Shown here in pieces: positions 1 to 5,108 of a DNA stretch of 5,108 bases (the first letter of the stretch is position 1; the number at the start of each line of letters is the position of its first letter). Position numbers and translations under genes: made by a program. The stretch comes from Gammaproteobacteria bacterium. GTDB taxonomy: Bacteria; Pseudomonadota; Gammaproteobacteria; Poriferisulfidales; GCA-002705445. The notes under the pieces are model-generated. The model saw only the letters and a program-made list of their open reading frames with translations, was not told where the DNA came from and did not search any database. Where the stretch lies: contig NZYO01000020.1 of NCBI GenBank assembly GCA_002702235.1, forward strand, positions 63,374-68,481, written 5' to 3'.

Positions 1-90
1 CTTTCGGGTAGACCGCTAGATGCATATGGTGACATATGTACAAGATTAATGATTACTAAAACAGAACCCAGCTTACTGGTTGGCTCACTT
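1..90 (+). ncRNA. rnpB: RNase P RNA, 3' end (partial, cut by window start)
   Basis: This is the 3' part of the catalytic RNA of ribonuclease P, which removes the 5' leader from tRNA precursors. The sequence shows CGGGTAGACCGCT at 5-17, the conserved GGGTAG block that follows P15. A perfect 8-bp hairpin with a GTGA (GNRA) tetraloop follows at 21-40, matching P18. Next come AGATTAATGATTAC at 43-56, close to the bacterial AGATGAATGACTGTC block, and ACAGAACCCAGCTTAC at 61-76, the universal 3' strand of helix P4. The mature 3' end is placed near 90 by comparison with the E. coli RNA and is uncertain by several bases, because the 5' half that pairs with it lies outside the window. rnpB beside mraZ is a known arrangement in several proteobacteria, such as Pseudomonas. 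No strong terminator follows directly. Confidence 0.93.
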
Positions 91-120
91 ATATTCTCTA
101 AGAAAAAATCCTTCACTTTA

Positions 121-142
121 AAATACTCTTAATTAAGTATTT
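121..142 (+). repeat. AT-rich inverted repeat downstream of rnpB
   Basis: AAATACT at 121-127 is complementary to AGTATTT at 136-142, giving a 7-bp stem with an 8-base loop and only one G-C pair. It lies about 30 bases beyond the rnpB end, where a processing or termination signal might be expected. No T-run follows, so calling it a terminator is not justified. In DNA this AT-rich it may be chance. Confidence 0.2.
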
Positions 143-202
143 AAGATTAATGTATATACTACTGATTTTATTGAATCTGTAGACATTAACAATTTTGTAT
201 AA

Positions 203-228
203 GTTATTGAGAAATAACAATATTTTTT
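203..228 (+). terminator. possible weak intrinsic terminator before mraZ promoter
   Basis: GTTATT (203-208) and AATAAC (213-218) form a perfect 6-bp stem closed by a GAGA (GNRA) tetraloop. A T-run (TTTTTT, 223-228) starts four bases later. The shape is that of a Rho-independent terminator, but the stem has a single G-C pair and would be weak. It sits directly before the mraZ -35 element, where it could limit read-through from rnpB, although it is over 100 bases from the end of that RNA. Chance occurrence in AT-rich sequence is a real alternative. Confidence 0.25.
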
Positions 229-254
229 GACATATAGCAATATTCAAGTAAAAT
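227..254 (+). promoter_or_regulatory. sigma-70 type promoter of the mraZ operon
   Basis: A perfect -35 element TTGACA (227-232) is followed after 16 bases by TAAAAT (249-254), a five-of-six match to the -10 consensus. Transcription would start near 260-262, about 25 bases before the mraZ ATG at 286. This places the three putative MraZ boxes directly over and after the start point. It is the best promoter match in the intergenic region and I see none as good inside the genes, so the downstream genes probably depend on it in whole or part. Confidence 0.75.
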
Positions 255-255
255 T

Positions 256-280
256 GTGGAAATTAGTGGTAAAAAGTGGG
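256..280 (+). promoter_or_regulatory. three MraZ-binding boxes (operator)
   Basis: GTGGA (256-260), GTGGT (266-270) and GTGGG (276-280) are direct repeats separated by exactly 5 bases, giving a 10-bp period of about one helical turn. MraZ proteins are known to bind such short G-rich direct repeats with 5-base spacers upstream of their own gene (TGGGN in E. coli). The boxes begin one base after the -10 element and end five bases before the mraZ ATG, so bound MraZ should block transcription initiation. The third box runs into GGGG at 278-281, which is also the only ribosome-site-like sequence for mraZ. Function is inferred from pattern and place. Confidence 0.85.
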
Positions 281-285
281 GAATT

Positions 286-738
286 ATGTTTAAAGGCGTT
301 AGTGATATTACTATCGACAATAAAGGAAGGGCAACCATGCCCCAAAGGTATAGAAAAGACTTTTATGAAAAAAGAAAGTCATCTTTAATTATTACTGCTG
401 ATAAAGATCAGTGCCTTCTCATTTATCCTTTAACAATATGGAATGATGTTGAAAGACAATTATTGCAGCTACCTTCATATAGTAACGAAGCGAGATTTCT
501 TCAGAGGCTTGTTCTTGGATTCGCTACAGAGACTGAATTAGATAATCAAGGTAGGTTTTTAATTCCTAATCCACTTAGAAAATACGCAAAAATATCAAAA
601 AAAATTATTCTCCTTGGCCAGGGCAAGAAATTTGAACTTTGGTCAGAAGATTTATGGTCTAGCAAATTTAGCTCCTGGTTAAAAACCGAGGGAAGAAAAA
701 ACATCGAAAATAGCGGAATAGAAAATCTAAAAATATGA
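286..738 (+). CDS. mraZ: MraZ, transcriptional regulator of the dcw cluster
   Basis: MraZ is a DNA-binding protein of the SpoVT/AbrB-like superfamily that oligomerises into rings and represses its own operon. The 150-residue product has the two expected MraZ repeats. Each carries the DxxxR signature: DNKGR at residues 11-15, followed by a MPQRYR stretch, and DNQGR at 86-90, followed by IPNPLR. Its length fits the family (about 150 residues). The ATG at 286 is chosen because it gives the typical N-terminus MFKGVSDITID. The in-frame GTG at 256 would add ten residues, but it belongs to the first operator repeat and lies at or upstream of the predicted transcription start. The ribosome site is weak (GGGG, 278-281). 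The stop overlaps the rsmH start (ATGA), so the two are probably translationally coupled. The last 20 or so residues are polar and not obviously conserved. Confidence 0.95.
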   Translation: MFKGVSDITIDNKGRATMPQRYRKDFYEKRKSSLIITADKDQCLLIYPLTIWNDVERQLLQLPSYSNEARFLQRLVLGFATETELDNQGRFLIPNPLRKYAKISKKIILLGQGKKFELWSEDLWSSKFSSWLKTEGRKNIENSGIENLKI

Positions 739-1676
739 GCAGTACAACTTCAACATTCTTTCATAGCCCTGTCTTTTTAAATGAATCAATAGACAATCTT
801 GGTATTAAAGAAGATGGTGTATATGTAGATTGCACCTATGGAAGGGGCGGTCATAGTAAGAAAATATTATCTAAATTAGGAGATAAAGGAAGACTATTAT
901 CACTTGATAAAGATTTAGAGGCAGAAGAACACGCAAAGAAAGCTTTTATTAATGATAAAAGATTTAAATTTATAAGAGCTAACTTTAGTAAAATAAATGA
1001 AATAGTCGAAAAAAATACCTACACAGGTGGGGTCGACGGTATTTTAATTGATTTAGGTGTTTCATCTCCTCAGCTTGATAATGCTTCAAGAGGCTTTAGT
1101 TTTTTAAAAAATGGCCCTTTAGATATGAGAATGGATCAAACTCAGAAACTAACTGCTGAAGATTGGATCTCAAATTCAGATTATAACGAATTAAAATCTG
1201 TAATTAAAAATTATGGAGATGAAAAATACGCTAGCAAAATTGCAAGAAAGATAATTGAAAAAAATACAACAAAAAAAATACGTTCAACTTCTGAACTACA
1301 AATATTAATTGAAGAGATATATCCAAAAGGAAAAAGTAAAAAAAATCCGGCAACGAAAACTTTTCAAGCCATAAGAATACATATCAATGATGAGATAAAT
1401 GAGTTAAAAAAGATTCTTGAAAATTCATTAAATATTTTACACAAAGAAGGAAGAATTGTTGTAATTACTTTTCATTCTCTTGAAGATAGAATTGTAAAAA
1501 AATTTTTTAAAGAGAACTCTAACCCTCTTCGATTATTATCAAACGTTCCGATACCAAAAGATTATGATAGGCCAAAACTTAAAGAATTAGTGACCATAAA
1601 AAAAGTCACAGAGCAAGAGTATGAAAAAAATCCAAGATCAAGGAGCGCGAAACTAAGAGTGGCAGAAAGAATATGA
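735..1676 (+). CDS. rsmH: 16S rRNA (cytosine-1402-N4)-methyltransferase RsmH (MraW)
   Basis: RsmH uses S-adenosylmethionine to methylate N4 of C1402 in the decoding centre of 16S rRNA, a cytoplasmic role despite its place among division genes. The 313-residue product is full length for the family. Visible motifs are HSPVFLNE near the N-terminus (10-17), the AdoMet-binding segment VDCTYGRGGHS (31-41), the acidic LDKD (57-60), IDLGVSSPQLDNASRGFSF (105-123) followed by GPLDMRMD (127-134), then NPATKTFQAIRIHINDE (204-220), ITFHSLEDR (244-252) and the terminal NPRSRSAKLRVAER (299-312). The hallmark motifs all look intact. It starts on the ATGA that ends mraZ and finishes on the ATGA that begins ftsL, with no strong ribosome site at either junction, which suggests coupled translation within one operon. 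Confidence 0.97.
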   Translation: MSSTTSTFFHSPVFLNESIDNLGIKEDGVYVDCTYGRGGHSKKILSKLGDKGRLLSLDKDLEAEEHAKKAFINDKRFKFIRANFSKINEIVEKNTYTGGVDGILIDLGVSSPQLDNASRGFSFLKNGPLDMRMDQTQKLTAEDWISNSDYNELKSVIKNYGDEKYASKIARKIIEKNTTKKIRSTSELQILIEEIYPKGKSKKNPATKTFQAIRIHINDEINELKKILENSLNILHKEGRIVVITFHSLEDRIVKKFFKENSNPLRLLSNVPIPKDYDRPKLKELVTIKKVTEQEYEKNPRSRSAKLRVAERI

Positions 1677-1951
1677 TAAAGACGAAATTAATTTTTTTAA
1701 TATTCCTAATGTTTATTAATGTAATATCAGCCTTTTCCGTTGTGTATATTCAATTTTTAAATAGACAATTACATATTACCCTTAATCAGTTAGATCATAA
1801 TTCAAGTAAACTTGAAATCGTGCACAATAAGTTTGTACTCGAGACCCAGTCATTTGCTAACAGAGCACGAATTGAAAACCTTGCAATTTCAAATTTAGAT
1901 ATGATTTACCCCGAAAAAAAATATAAAAATTTAAATGAGGTATATAAATAA
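1673..1951 (+). CDS. ftsL: cell division protein FtsL
   Basis: FtsL is a small bitopic inner-membrane protein that in known systems forms a complex with FtsB and FtsQ and helps activate the FtsW/FtsI septal synthase. The 92-residue product has a 5-residue basic N-terminus (MIKTK), one hydrophobic segment at about 6-27, and then a periplasmic helix with heptad-like hydrophobic spacing (L33, L37, L40, L47, V50, F54) expected to form a coiled coil. It ends with ARIENLAISNLDMIYPE (65-81), which matches the pattern seen near the end of gammaproteobacterial FtsL (R-x-E-x-x-A-x-x-x-L-x-M). Primary sequence in this family is poorly conserved, so topology, size and position between rsmH and ftsI carry much of the call. 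It overlaps rsmH by 4 bases and ftsI by 1 base (TAATG). Confidence 0.9.
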   Translation: MIKTKLIFLIFLMFINVISAFSVVYIQFLNRQLHITLNQLDHNSSKLEIVHNKFVLETQSFANRARIENLAISNLDMIYPEKKYKNLNEVYK

Positions 1952-3651
1952 TGAGAAAATTTTTTATTTATACCTTCTTCTTTGTCATAGTAGCTGCATT
2001 AGTAATTCAGTGTGTTGCGCTCCAATACAGAGATGGGGAGATTTATTCGGAAAAGAGTTTTAAGAAACAGATACGAGACATTCCTATACGTGTAACCAGA
2101 GCAACAATATATGATAGAAATTTTAACCCTATTGCTGTCACCATACCAATGGATTCACTTTTTATTAACAGACCAAGAAATTTTCTGAAAAATGAAAATA
2201 GTAAACTACTTGAGCTTTCGAAAATTTTAAAAATTAACAAAAATACAATCTTGTCAAAGGTCGAAAATAATATTAATAAAAATTTTATTTATATAGAAAG
2301 AAAAATTTCTCCAACTAAAGTAAAGAAAATCCTCGATTTAAATTTAAAAGGAATAGCTTTTCATAAAGAAAACCATAGGTTTTATCCAGAGGCAGAGGTA
2401 ACTTCTCATATTATTGGTAAAACAAATATTGATGATATAGGTCAAAGTGGTATGGAAGAAACCTTTAATAAAAAGCTATCAGGAGAGAATGGAGTTAAAA
2501 AAGTTATGCTCAATAGAAAAAAGGAACAGGTCAAAGAAATAGAATCAACTTTACCTGTTTACCCTGATAGTGTTCACTTGACTATTGATAATAGAATTCA
2601 ATATGCAGCTTATAAGAGTCTTAAGGAGCAAGTAATCAAAGTTAATGCTGATTCTGGCTCTATTATTGTAGTTGATAGTACAAATGGAGAAATTTTAGCC
2701 TTAGCAAATTCGCCATCATACAATCCTAACAACAAAAATGGTTATACTCCTGAAAAAGCAAGAAATAGAGCAATTAAAGAAAAGTTTGATCCAGGTTCTA
2801 CAATCAAGCCATTTCTTTTTGTTGCAGCACAAAATACAAAAAACTTCTTTTTTGAAAACAAAATTGATACCTCTCCTGGGAAATTAAAAATTGGTGGTGG
2901 CTACACAATAGAGGATACCAAAAATCATGGAATACTTAGTGCTGACCAGGTTTTAATTAAATCTAGCAATGTTGGAAGCGTAAAAATTTCTGAAATAATA
3001 TCTCAAGAGGATTATTATGAAATATTATCTTATGTTGGTTTTGGGGAAGATATTGACATTAATCTTTCAGGTGTAAATAATTCGACCAATCTAAAACATT
3101 TCACAAAATGGAAACCAATAGATTTAAAAACATATTCTTATGGATATGGATTAAACGTTACCCCCCTTCAATTAGTGAAGGCATATACTGTAATCGCAAA
3201 TAATGGAAAAAAACTACCTTTAAAAATTATTAAAGAAGAAAGAAGCCTTCAAACAATTAGTGAACAGAAATACGAACAGAATTTTATTCAAGTTAAAAAA
3301 ATTCTTCAGAAGGTAGTTGAAAAAGGAACTGCAAAATCTGCAAGATTAGACAATTTCACTTCAGGTGGAAAAACCGGAACCACAAGAATTTATAACCATG
3401 AATTAAAAAAATATTTTATTAACAGACACAGATCAATATTTGTCGGCATGACCCCAATGAATGAAACAAAGCTTGTAATATTGGTTGTCATCGAAAACCC
3501 AAAGAATAAAAAATATTATCCTTTTTACGGGGGTATAGTAGCTGGGCCAGTATTTAAAAAAGTCGCTACAGAGTCCTTAAGGATATTAAATATTCATCCC
3601 GATAAAAATTTATTATCAATAACTAGTAAAGGAGGTTCAAATGTCTTTTGA
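1951..3651 (+). CDS. ftsI: FtsI (PBP3), septal peptidoglycan transpeptidase
   Basis: FtsI is the class B penicillin-binding protein that cross-links peptidoglycan at the septum together with the glycosyltransferase FtsW. The 566-residue product has a membrane anchor at about 4-24, a PBP dimerisation (pedestal) domain starting at RVTRATIYDRN (47-57), with HRFYPEAEVTSHIIG at 142-156, and a C-terminal transpeptidase domain. All catalytic motifs are intact: S283-T-I-K286 within FDPGSTIKPF, S338-S-N340, and K474-T-G-T. GGIVAGPVF (528-536) near the end is also typical. The start is fixed by an in-frame TAA at 1945-1947, so only three residues precede the membrane segment, fewer than in E. coli. GAGGT at 1937-1941 is a modest ribosome site. 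The gene end is unusual: it overlaps ftsZ by 11 bases, and its last codons carry the ftsZ ribosome site. murE, its normal neighbour, is not here. Confidence 0.97.
   Translation: MRKFFIYTFFFVIVAALVIQCVALQYRDGEIYSEKSFKKQIRDIPIRVTRATIYDRNFNPIAVTIPMDSLFINRPRNFLKNENSKLLELSKILKINKNTILSKVENNINKNFIYIERKISPTKVKKILDLNLKGIAFHKENHRFYPEAEVTSHIIGKTNIDDIGQSGMEETFNKKLSGENGVKKVMLNRKKEQVKEIESTLPVYPDSVHLTIDNRIQYAAYKSLKEQVIKVNADSGSIIVVDSTNGEILALANSPSYNPNNKNGYTPEKARNRAIKEKFDPGSTIKPFLFVAAQNTKNFFFENKIDTSPGKLKIGGGYTIEDTKNHGILSADQVLIKSSNVGSVKISEIISQEDYYEILSYVGFGEDIDINLSGVNNSTNLKHFTKWKPIDLKTYSYGYGLNVTPLQLVKAYTVIANNGKKLPLKIIKEERSLQTISEQKYEQNFIQVKKILQKVVEKGTAKSARLDNFTSGGKTGTTRIYNHELKKYFINRHRSIFVGMTPMNETKLVILVVIENPKNKKYYPFYGGIVAGPVFKKVATESLRILNIHPDKNLLSITSKGGSNVF
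3628..3636 (+). promoter_or_regulatory. strong ribosome binding site of ftsZ, inside ftsI
   Basis: AAAGGAGGT is a near-full complement of the 16S rRNA 3' tail, placed four bases before the ftsZ ATG at 3641. It fixes that start. It lies within the coding sequence of ftsI, where it spells part of the terminal Lys-Gly-Gly. It is far stronger than the sites before mraZ, rsmH, ftsL or ftsI. Confidence 0.9.
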
Positions 3652-4903
3652 ATTAAATGATACAGGGGGGCAAAGAGCTGTAATCAAAGTTCTTGGAGTT
3701 GGAGGTTGTGGAGGAAATGTGATCAAGCATATGGTTAAACAAAGAATCGCTGGAGTAGATTTTCTAGCAGCAAATACTGATGCCCAAGCATTAGAAAAAA
3801 TATCCCCTAAAGCAAACAAAATACAAATAGGTCTGAGCACAACTAAAGGGCTTGGCGCAGGAGCAAAGCCCCAGATCGGGAGAGATGCAGCATTAGAGGA
3901 TAAAGATAGATTAAGAGAAGTTGTTGAAGGTTGTGATATGTTATTTATTACTGCTGGAATGGGTGGTGGAACTGGTACTGGAGCAGCACCAATTATCGCT
4001 GAAATAGCCAGAGAATTAAATATACTTACCGTTGCAGTTGTTACAACTCCTTTTAAATTTGAAGGAAAAAAAAGGAGTGAGTTAGCTGACGAGGGTATTG
4101 TAGCTCTAAGGAGTTGTGTTGATTCATTAATTACAATTCCTAATGATAAAATTCTTACAATTCTTGGAAATTCAATTGAAATGGAAAAAGCTTTTAGCGA
4201 AGCTGATAAAGTTCTACAAGGTGCAGTTCAAGGAATAGCAGAGTTAATCACAAAGGTTGGAAGAATTAATCTTGATTTTGCAGATGTAAAAACAGTCATG
4301 TCTGAAGCTGGTACTGCAATGATGGGTACCGGAATGGGCACTGGCATTGATAGAGCAGAAGACGCTTATGAGAATGCTATAAAAAGTCCATTGCTTGACG
4401 ATATTCAAATTACAAATGCAAAGGGATTATTAGTTAATATTACATCTGATAAATCAATATCAGTTGATGAATATGAAATGATAATGGAGAAAGCTCATGG
4501 GTTGGCTGCAGAAAATGCAACTATTGTCATAGGACAAACTCAAGATAATAGAGCCAAGATGAAAGATACTGTCAAAATTACTATTGTTGCCACTGGGCTT
4601 AATGATGATTCAAATCAAATAAATGATGATTTTGAAGATACCTACGATATTGGGGATCAAAAAGTTCAGCAACACTCTGTTGTCTCAGAAGTACCAACTA
4701 ATATTGAAGCTGAGCCATTAAATAATGACATAAGTGAAAATATTTCTAAGGATCAAATTGATGAGGACGATGACGGCTTCAATTTAGAGCCAAACACCGA
4801 AAGTTTAATTGGAAGTAAGAAGAAAAGTATGTATAAGGAAAATGGAGAAATGGATCATGAATATCTAGATATTCCTGCTTTTCTGAGGAATCAACAAGAC
4901 TAA
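3641..4903 (+). CDS. ftsZ: FtsZ, tubulin-like cell division GTPase
   Basis: FtsZ polymerises with GTP into the cytoplasmic Z ring that organises division. The 420-residue product contains every core element: the nucleotide-binding loop GVGGCGGN (19-26), NTDAQAL (45-51), the tubulin signature GGGTGTG (108-114), PNDK (167-170) and the synergy loop NLDFADVKTVM (210-220), whose acidic residues D212 and D215 complete the GTPase site of the next subunit. The globular core ends near ATGL (317-320). A polar, acidic linker of about 85 residues follows, then the C-terminal peptide YLDIPAFLRNQQD (408-420), almost the same as in E. coli, where it binds FtsA and ZipA. The overall sequence is gammaproteobacterial in type. 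It overlaps ftsI by 11 bases instead of following ftsA. Codon 23 is Cys, where E. coli has Gly. An entericidin-like gene follows after 17 bases. Confidence 0.98.
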   Translation: MSFELNDTGGQRAVIKVLGVGGCGGNVIKHMVKQRIAGVDFLAANTDAQALEKISPKANKIQIGLSTTKGLGAGAKPQIGRDAALEDKDRLREVVEGCDMLFITAGMGGGTGTGAAPIIAEIARELNILTVAVVTTPFKFEGKKRSELADEGIVALRSCVDSLITIPNDKILTILGNSIEMEKAFSEADKVLQGAVQGIAELITKVGRINLDFADVKTVMSEAGTAMMGTGMGTGIDRAEDAYENAIKSPLLDDIQITNAKGLLVNITSDKSISVDEYEMIMEKAHGLAAENATIVIGQTQDNRAKMKDTVKITIVATGLNDDSNQINDDFEDTYDIGDQKVQQHSVVSEVPTNIEAEPLNNDISENISKDQIDEDDDGFNLEPNTESLIGSKKKSMYKENGEMDHEYLDIPAFLRNQQD

Positions 4904-4907
4904 TAAT

Positions 4908-4915
4908 TAAGGAGG
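4908..4915 (+). promoter_or_regulatory. strong ribosome binding site of the entericidin-like gene
   Basis: TAAGGAGG, five bases before the ATG at 4921, is a strong Shine-Dalgarno sequence in the short gap after the ftsZ stop. It is the main reason to accept the very short reading frame that follows as a translated gene. Confidence 0.88.
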
Positions 4916-4920
4916 AAAAA

Positions 4921-5052
4921 ATGAGATTTACTTTTTATTTTTGTGTAATAGCTTTAGGATATTCAATTTTGGTAAGTTGCAATACAATTGATGGTATTGG
5001 TAGGGATTTATCAGCGGCTGCTGAATGGGTAAGCGGTGAAATTGAAGAATAA
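4921..5052 (+). CDS. entericidin-like small lipoprotein
   Basis: This 43-residue gene encodes a probable membrane lipoprotein of the entericidin EcnA/EcnB type. The N-terminus has one basic residue (R2) and a hydrophobic stretch (about 3-18) ending in the lipobox LVSC, with the lipidated Cys at 20. Asn follows the Cys, so an outer-membrane destination is likely by the E. coli sorting rule. The mature part, CNTIDGIGRDLSAAAEWVSG (20-39), matches the family pattern C-N-T-x-x-G-x-G-x-D, with a short helix after it. In E. coli entericidins form a small toxin/antidote-like pair linked to stationary-phase lysis, but most family members are uncharacterised, so no activity is claimed here. It ends in acidic residues (GEIEE), which is not typical of the E. 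coli proteins. The 17-base gap after ftsZ and strong ribosome site suggest co-transcription with ftsZ. Confidence 0.85.
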   Translation: MRFTFYFCVIALGYSILVSCNTIDGIGRDLSAAAEWVSGEIEE

Positions 5053-5063
5053 TATTTTATTAA

Positions 5064-5108
5064 ATGAAATTAAAAAAAATATGTAGTATTTTAAAAATTA
5101 ATACTAAT
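5064..5108 (+). CDS. possible start of a further gene (partial, unrecognised)
   Basis: An ATG at 5064 opens a frame of 15 codons, beginning MKLKKICSILK, that runs off the right edge without a stop. Its direction and position 11 bases after the lipoprotein stop would fit an operon. It has no clear ribosome site, unlike the two genes before it, and 15 open codons are not significant in such AT-rich DNA. The start does not resemble LpxC, the usual gene after ftsZ in gammaproteobacteria. I do not recognise it. A 7-bp AT inverted repeat (TAGTATT 5084-5090, AATACTA 5100-5106) lies in the same stretch, so this could instead be non-coding. Confidence 0.25.
   Translation, partial: MKLKKICSILKINTN

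Noticed and set aside
171..203. Second promoter upstream (TTGAAT at 171-176 with TATAAG at 198-203)
   Set aside because: The spacer is 21 bases, too long for a good sigma-70 promoter, and a far better match lies at 227-254.
256..285. GTG at 256 as the start of mraZ, adding ten residues
   Set aside because: The GTG is part of a 10-bp periodic operator, lies at or before the likely transcription start, and the added residues do not belong to the conserved MraZ N-terminus, which begins MFKG at 286.
1271..1278. Run of eight A in rsmH (and similar runs at 597-604 in mraZ and 5072-5079) as a slippage or frameshift site
   Set aside because: Both genes read through in one frame to full-length, family-typical products, so no recoding is needed; such runs are common in DNA this AT-rich.
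2043..2240. 65-codon open frame on the - strand within ftsI
   Set aside because: It lies wholly opposite the well-supported ftsI coding sequence, has no recognisable motif and is explained by the composition of the sense gene.
3637..3840. 67-codon open frame on the - strand across the start of ftsZ
   Set aside because: It is antisense to the highly conserved GTP-binding part of ftsZ; the open frame follows from ftsZ codon use and shows no family features.
5084..5106. Inverted repeat TAGTATT/AATACTA as a terminator of the operon
   Set aside because: The 7-bp stem has a single G-C pair, the window ends two bases later so any T-run cannot be seen, and it overlaps a possible coding start.

Overview
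This window is the head of a division and cell wall (dcw) gene cluster from an AT-rich proteobacterium, all on the + strand. The G+C content looks like roughly one third by eye. Several features point to Gammaproteobacteria: the FtsZ tail peptide DIPAFLR, FtsI motifs that read like the enterobacterial protein, an FtsL of gammaproteobacterial layout, and a small entericidin-type lipoprotein. The tight packing, with four gene junctions that overlap by 1 to 11 bases, and the A/T-driven lysine, asparagine and isoleucine richness suggest a streamlined, possibly marine, lineage such as SAR86-like bacteria. That placement is inference; no taxonomic marker here settles it.

Layout. Bases 1 to about 90 are the 3' end of the RNase P RNA gene (rnpB). 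Bases 91-285 are an AT-rich intergenic region holding a near-consensus sigma-70 promoter (227-254), followed at once by three GTGGN repeats spaced exactly 10 bp (256-280), the pattern of MraZ-binding boxes. Then come mraZ (286-738), rsmH (735-1676), ftsL (1673-1951), ftsI (1951-3651), ftsZ (3641-4903) and a 43-residue entericidin-like lipoprotein (4921-5052). A weak possible start of another gene runs off the right edge.

How the genes work together. MraZ probably represses its own operon through the boxes. RsmH methylates 16S rRNA. FtsL and FtsI are inner-membrane divisome parts that drive septal peptidoglycan cross-linking, and FtsZ forms the ring that recruits them. Translation of mraZ, rsmH, ftsL and ftsI looks coupled through stop/start overlaps with weak ribosome sites, whereas ftsZ and the lipoprotein each have a near-perfect Shine-Dalgarno sequence, suggesting much higher output.

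The main oddity is gene order. ftsI runs directly into ftsZ with an 11-bp overlap, so the block that normally separates them (murE, murF, mraY, murD, ftsW, murG, murC, ddl, ftsQ, ftsA) is absent from this place. Downstream of ftsZ, where lpxC often sits, there is instead the entericidin-like gene. I see no wholly novel system, mobile element or CRISPR array; the condensed cluster and its new neighbour are the points worth following.
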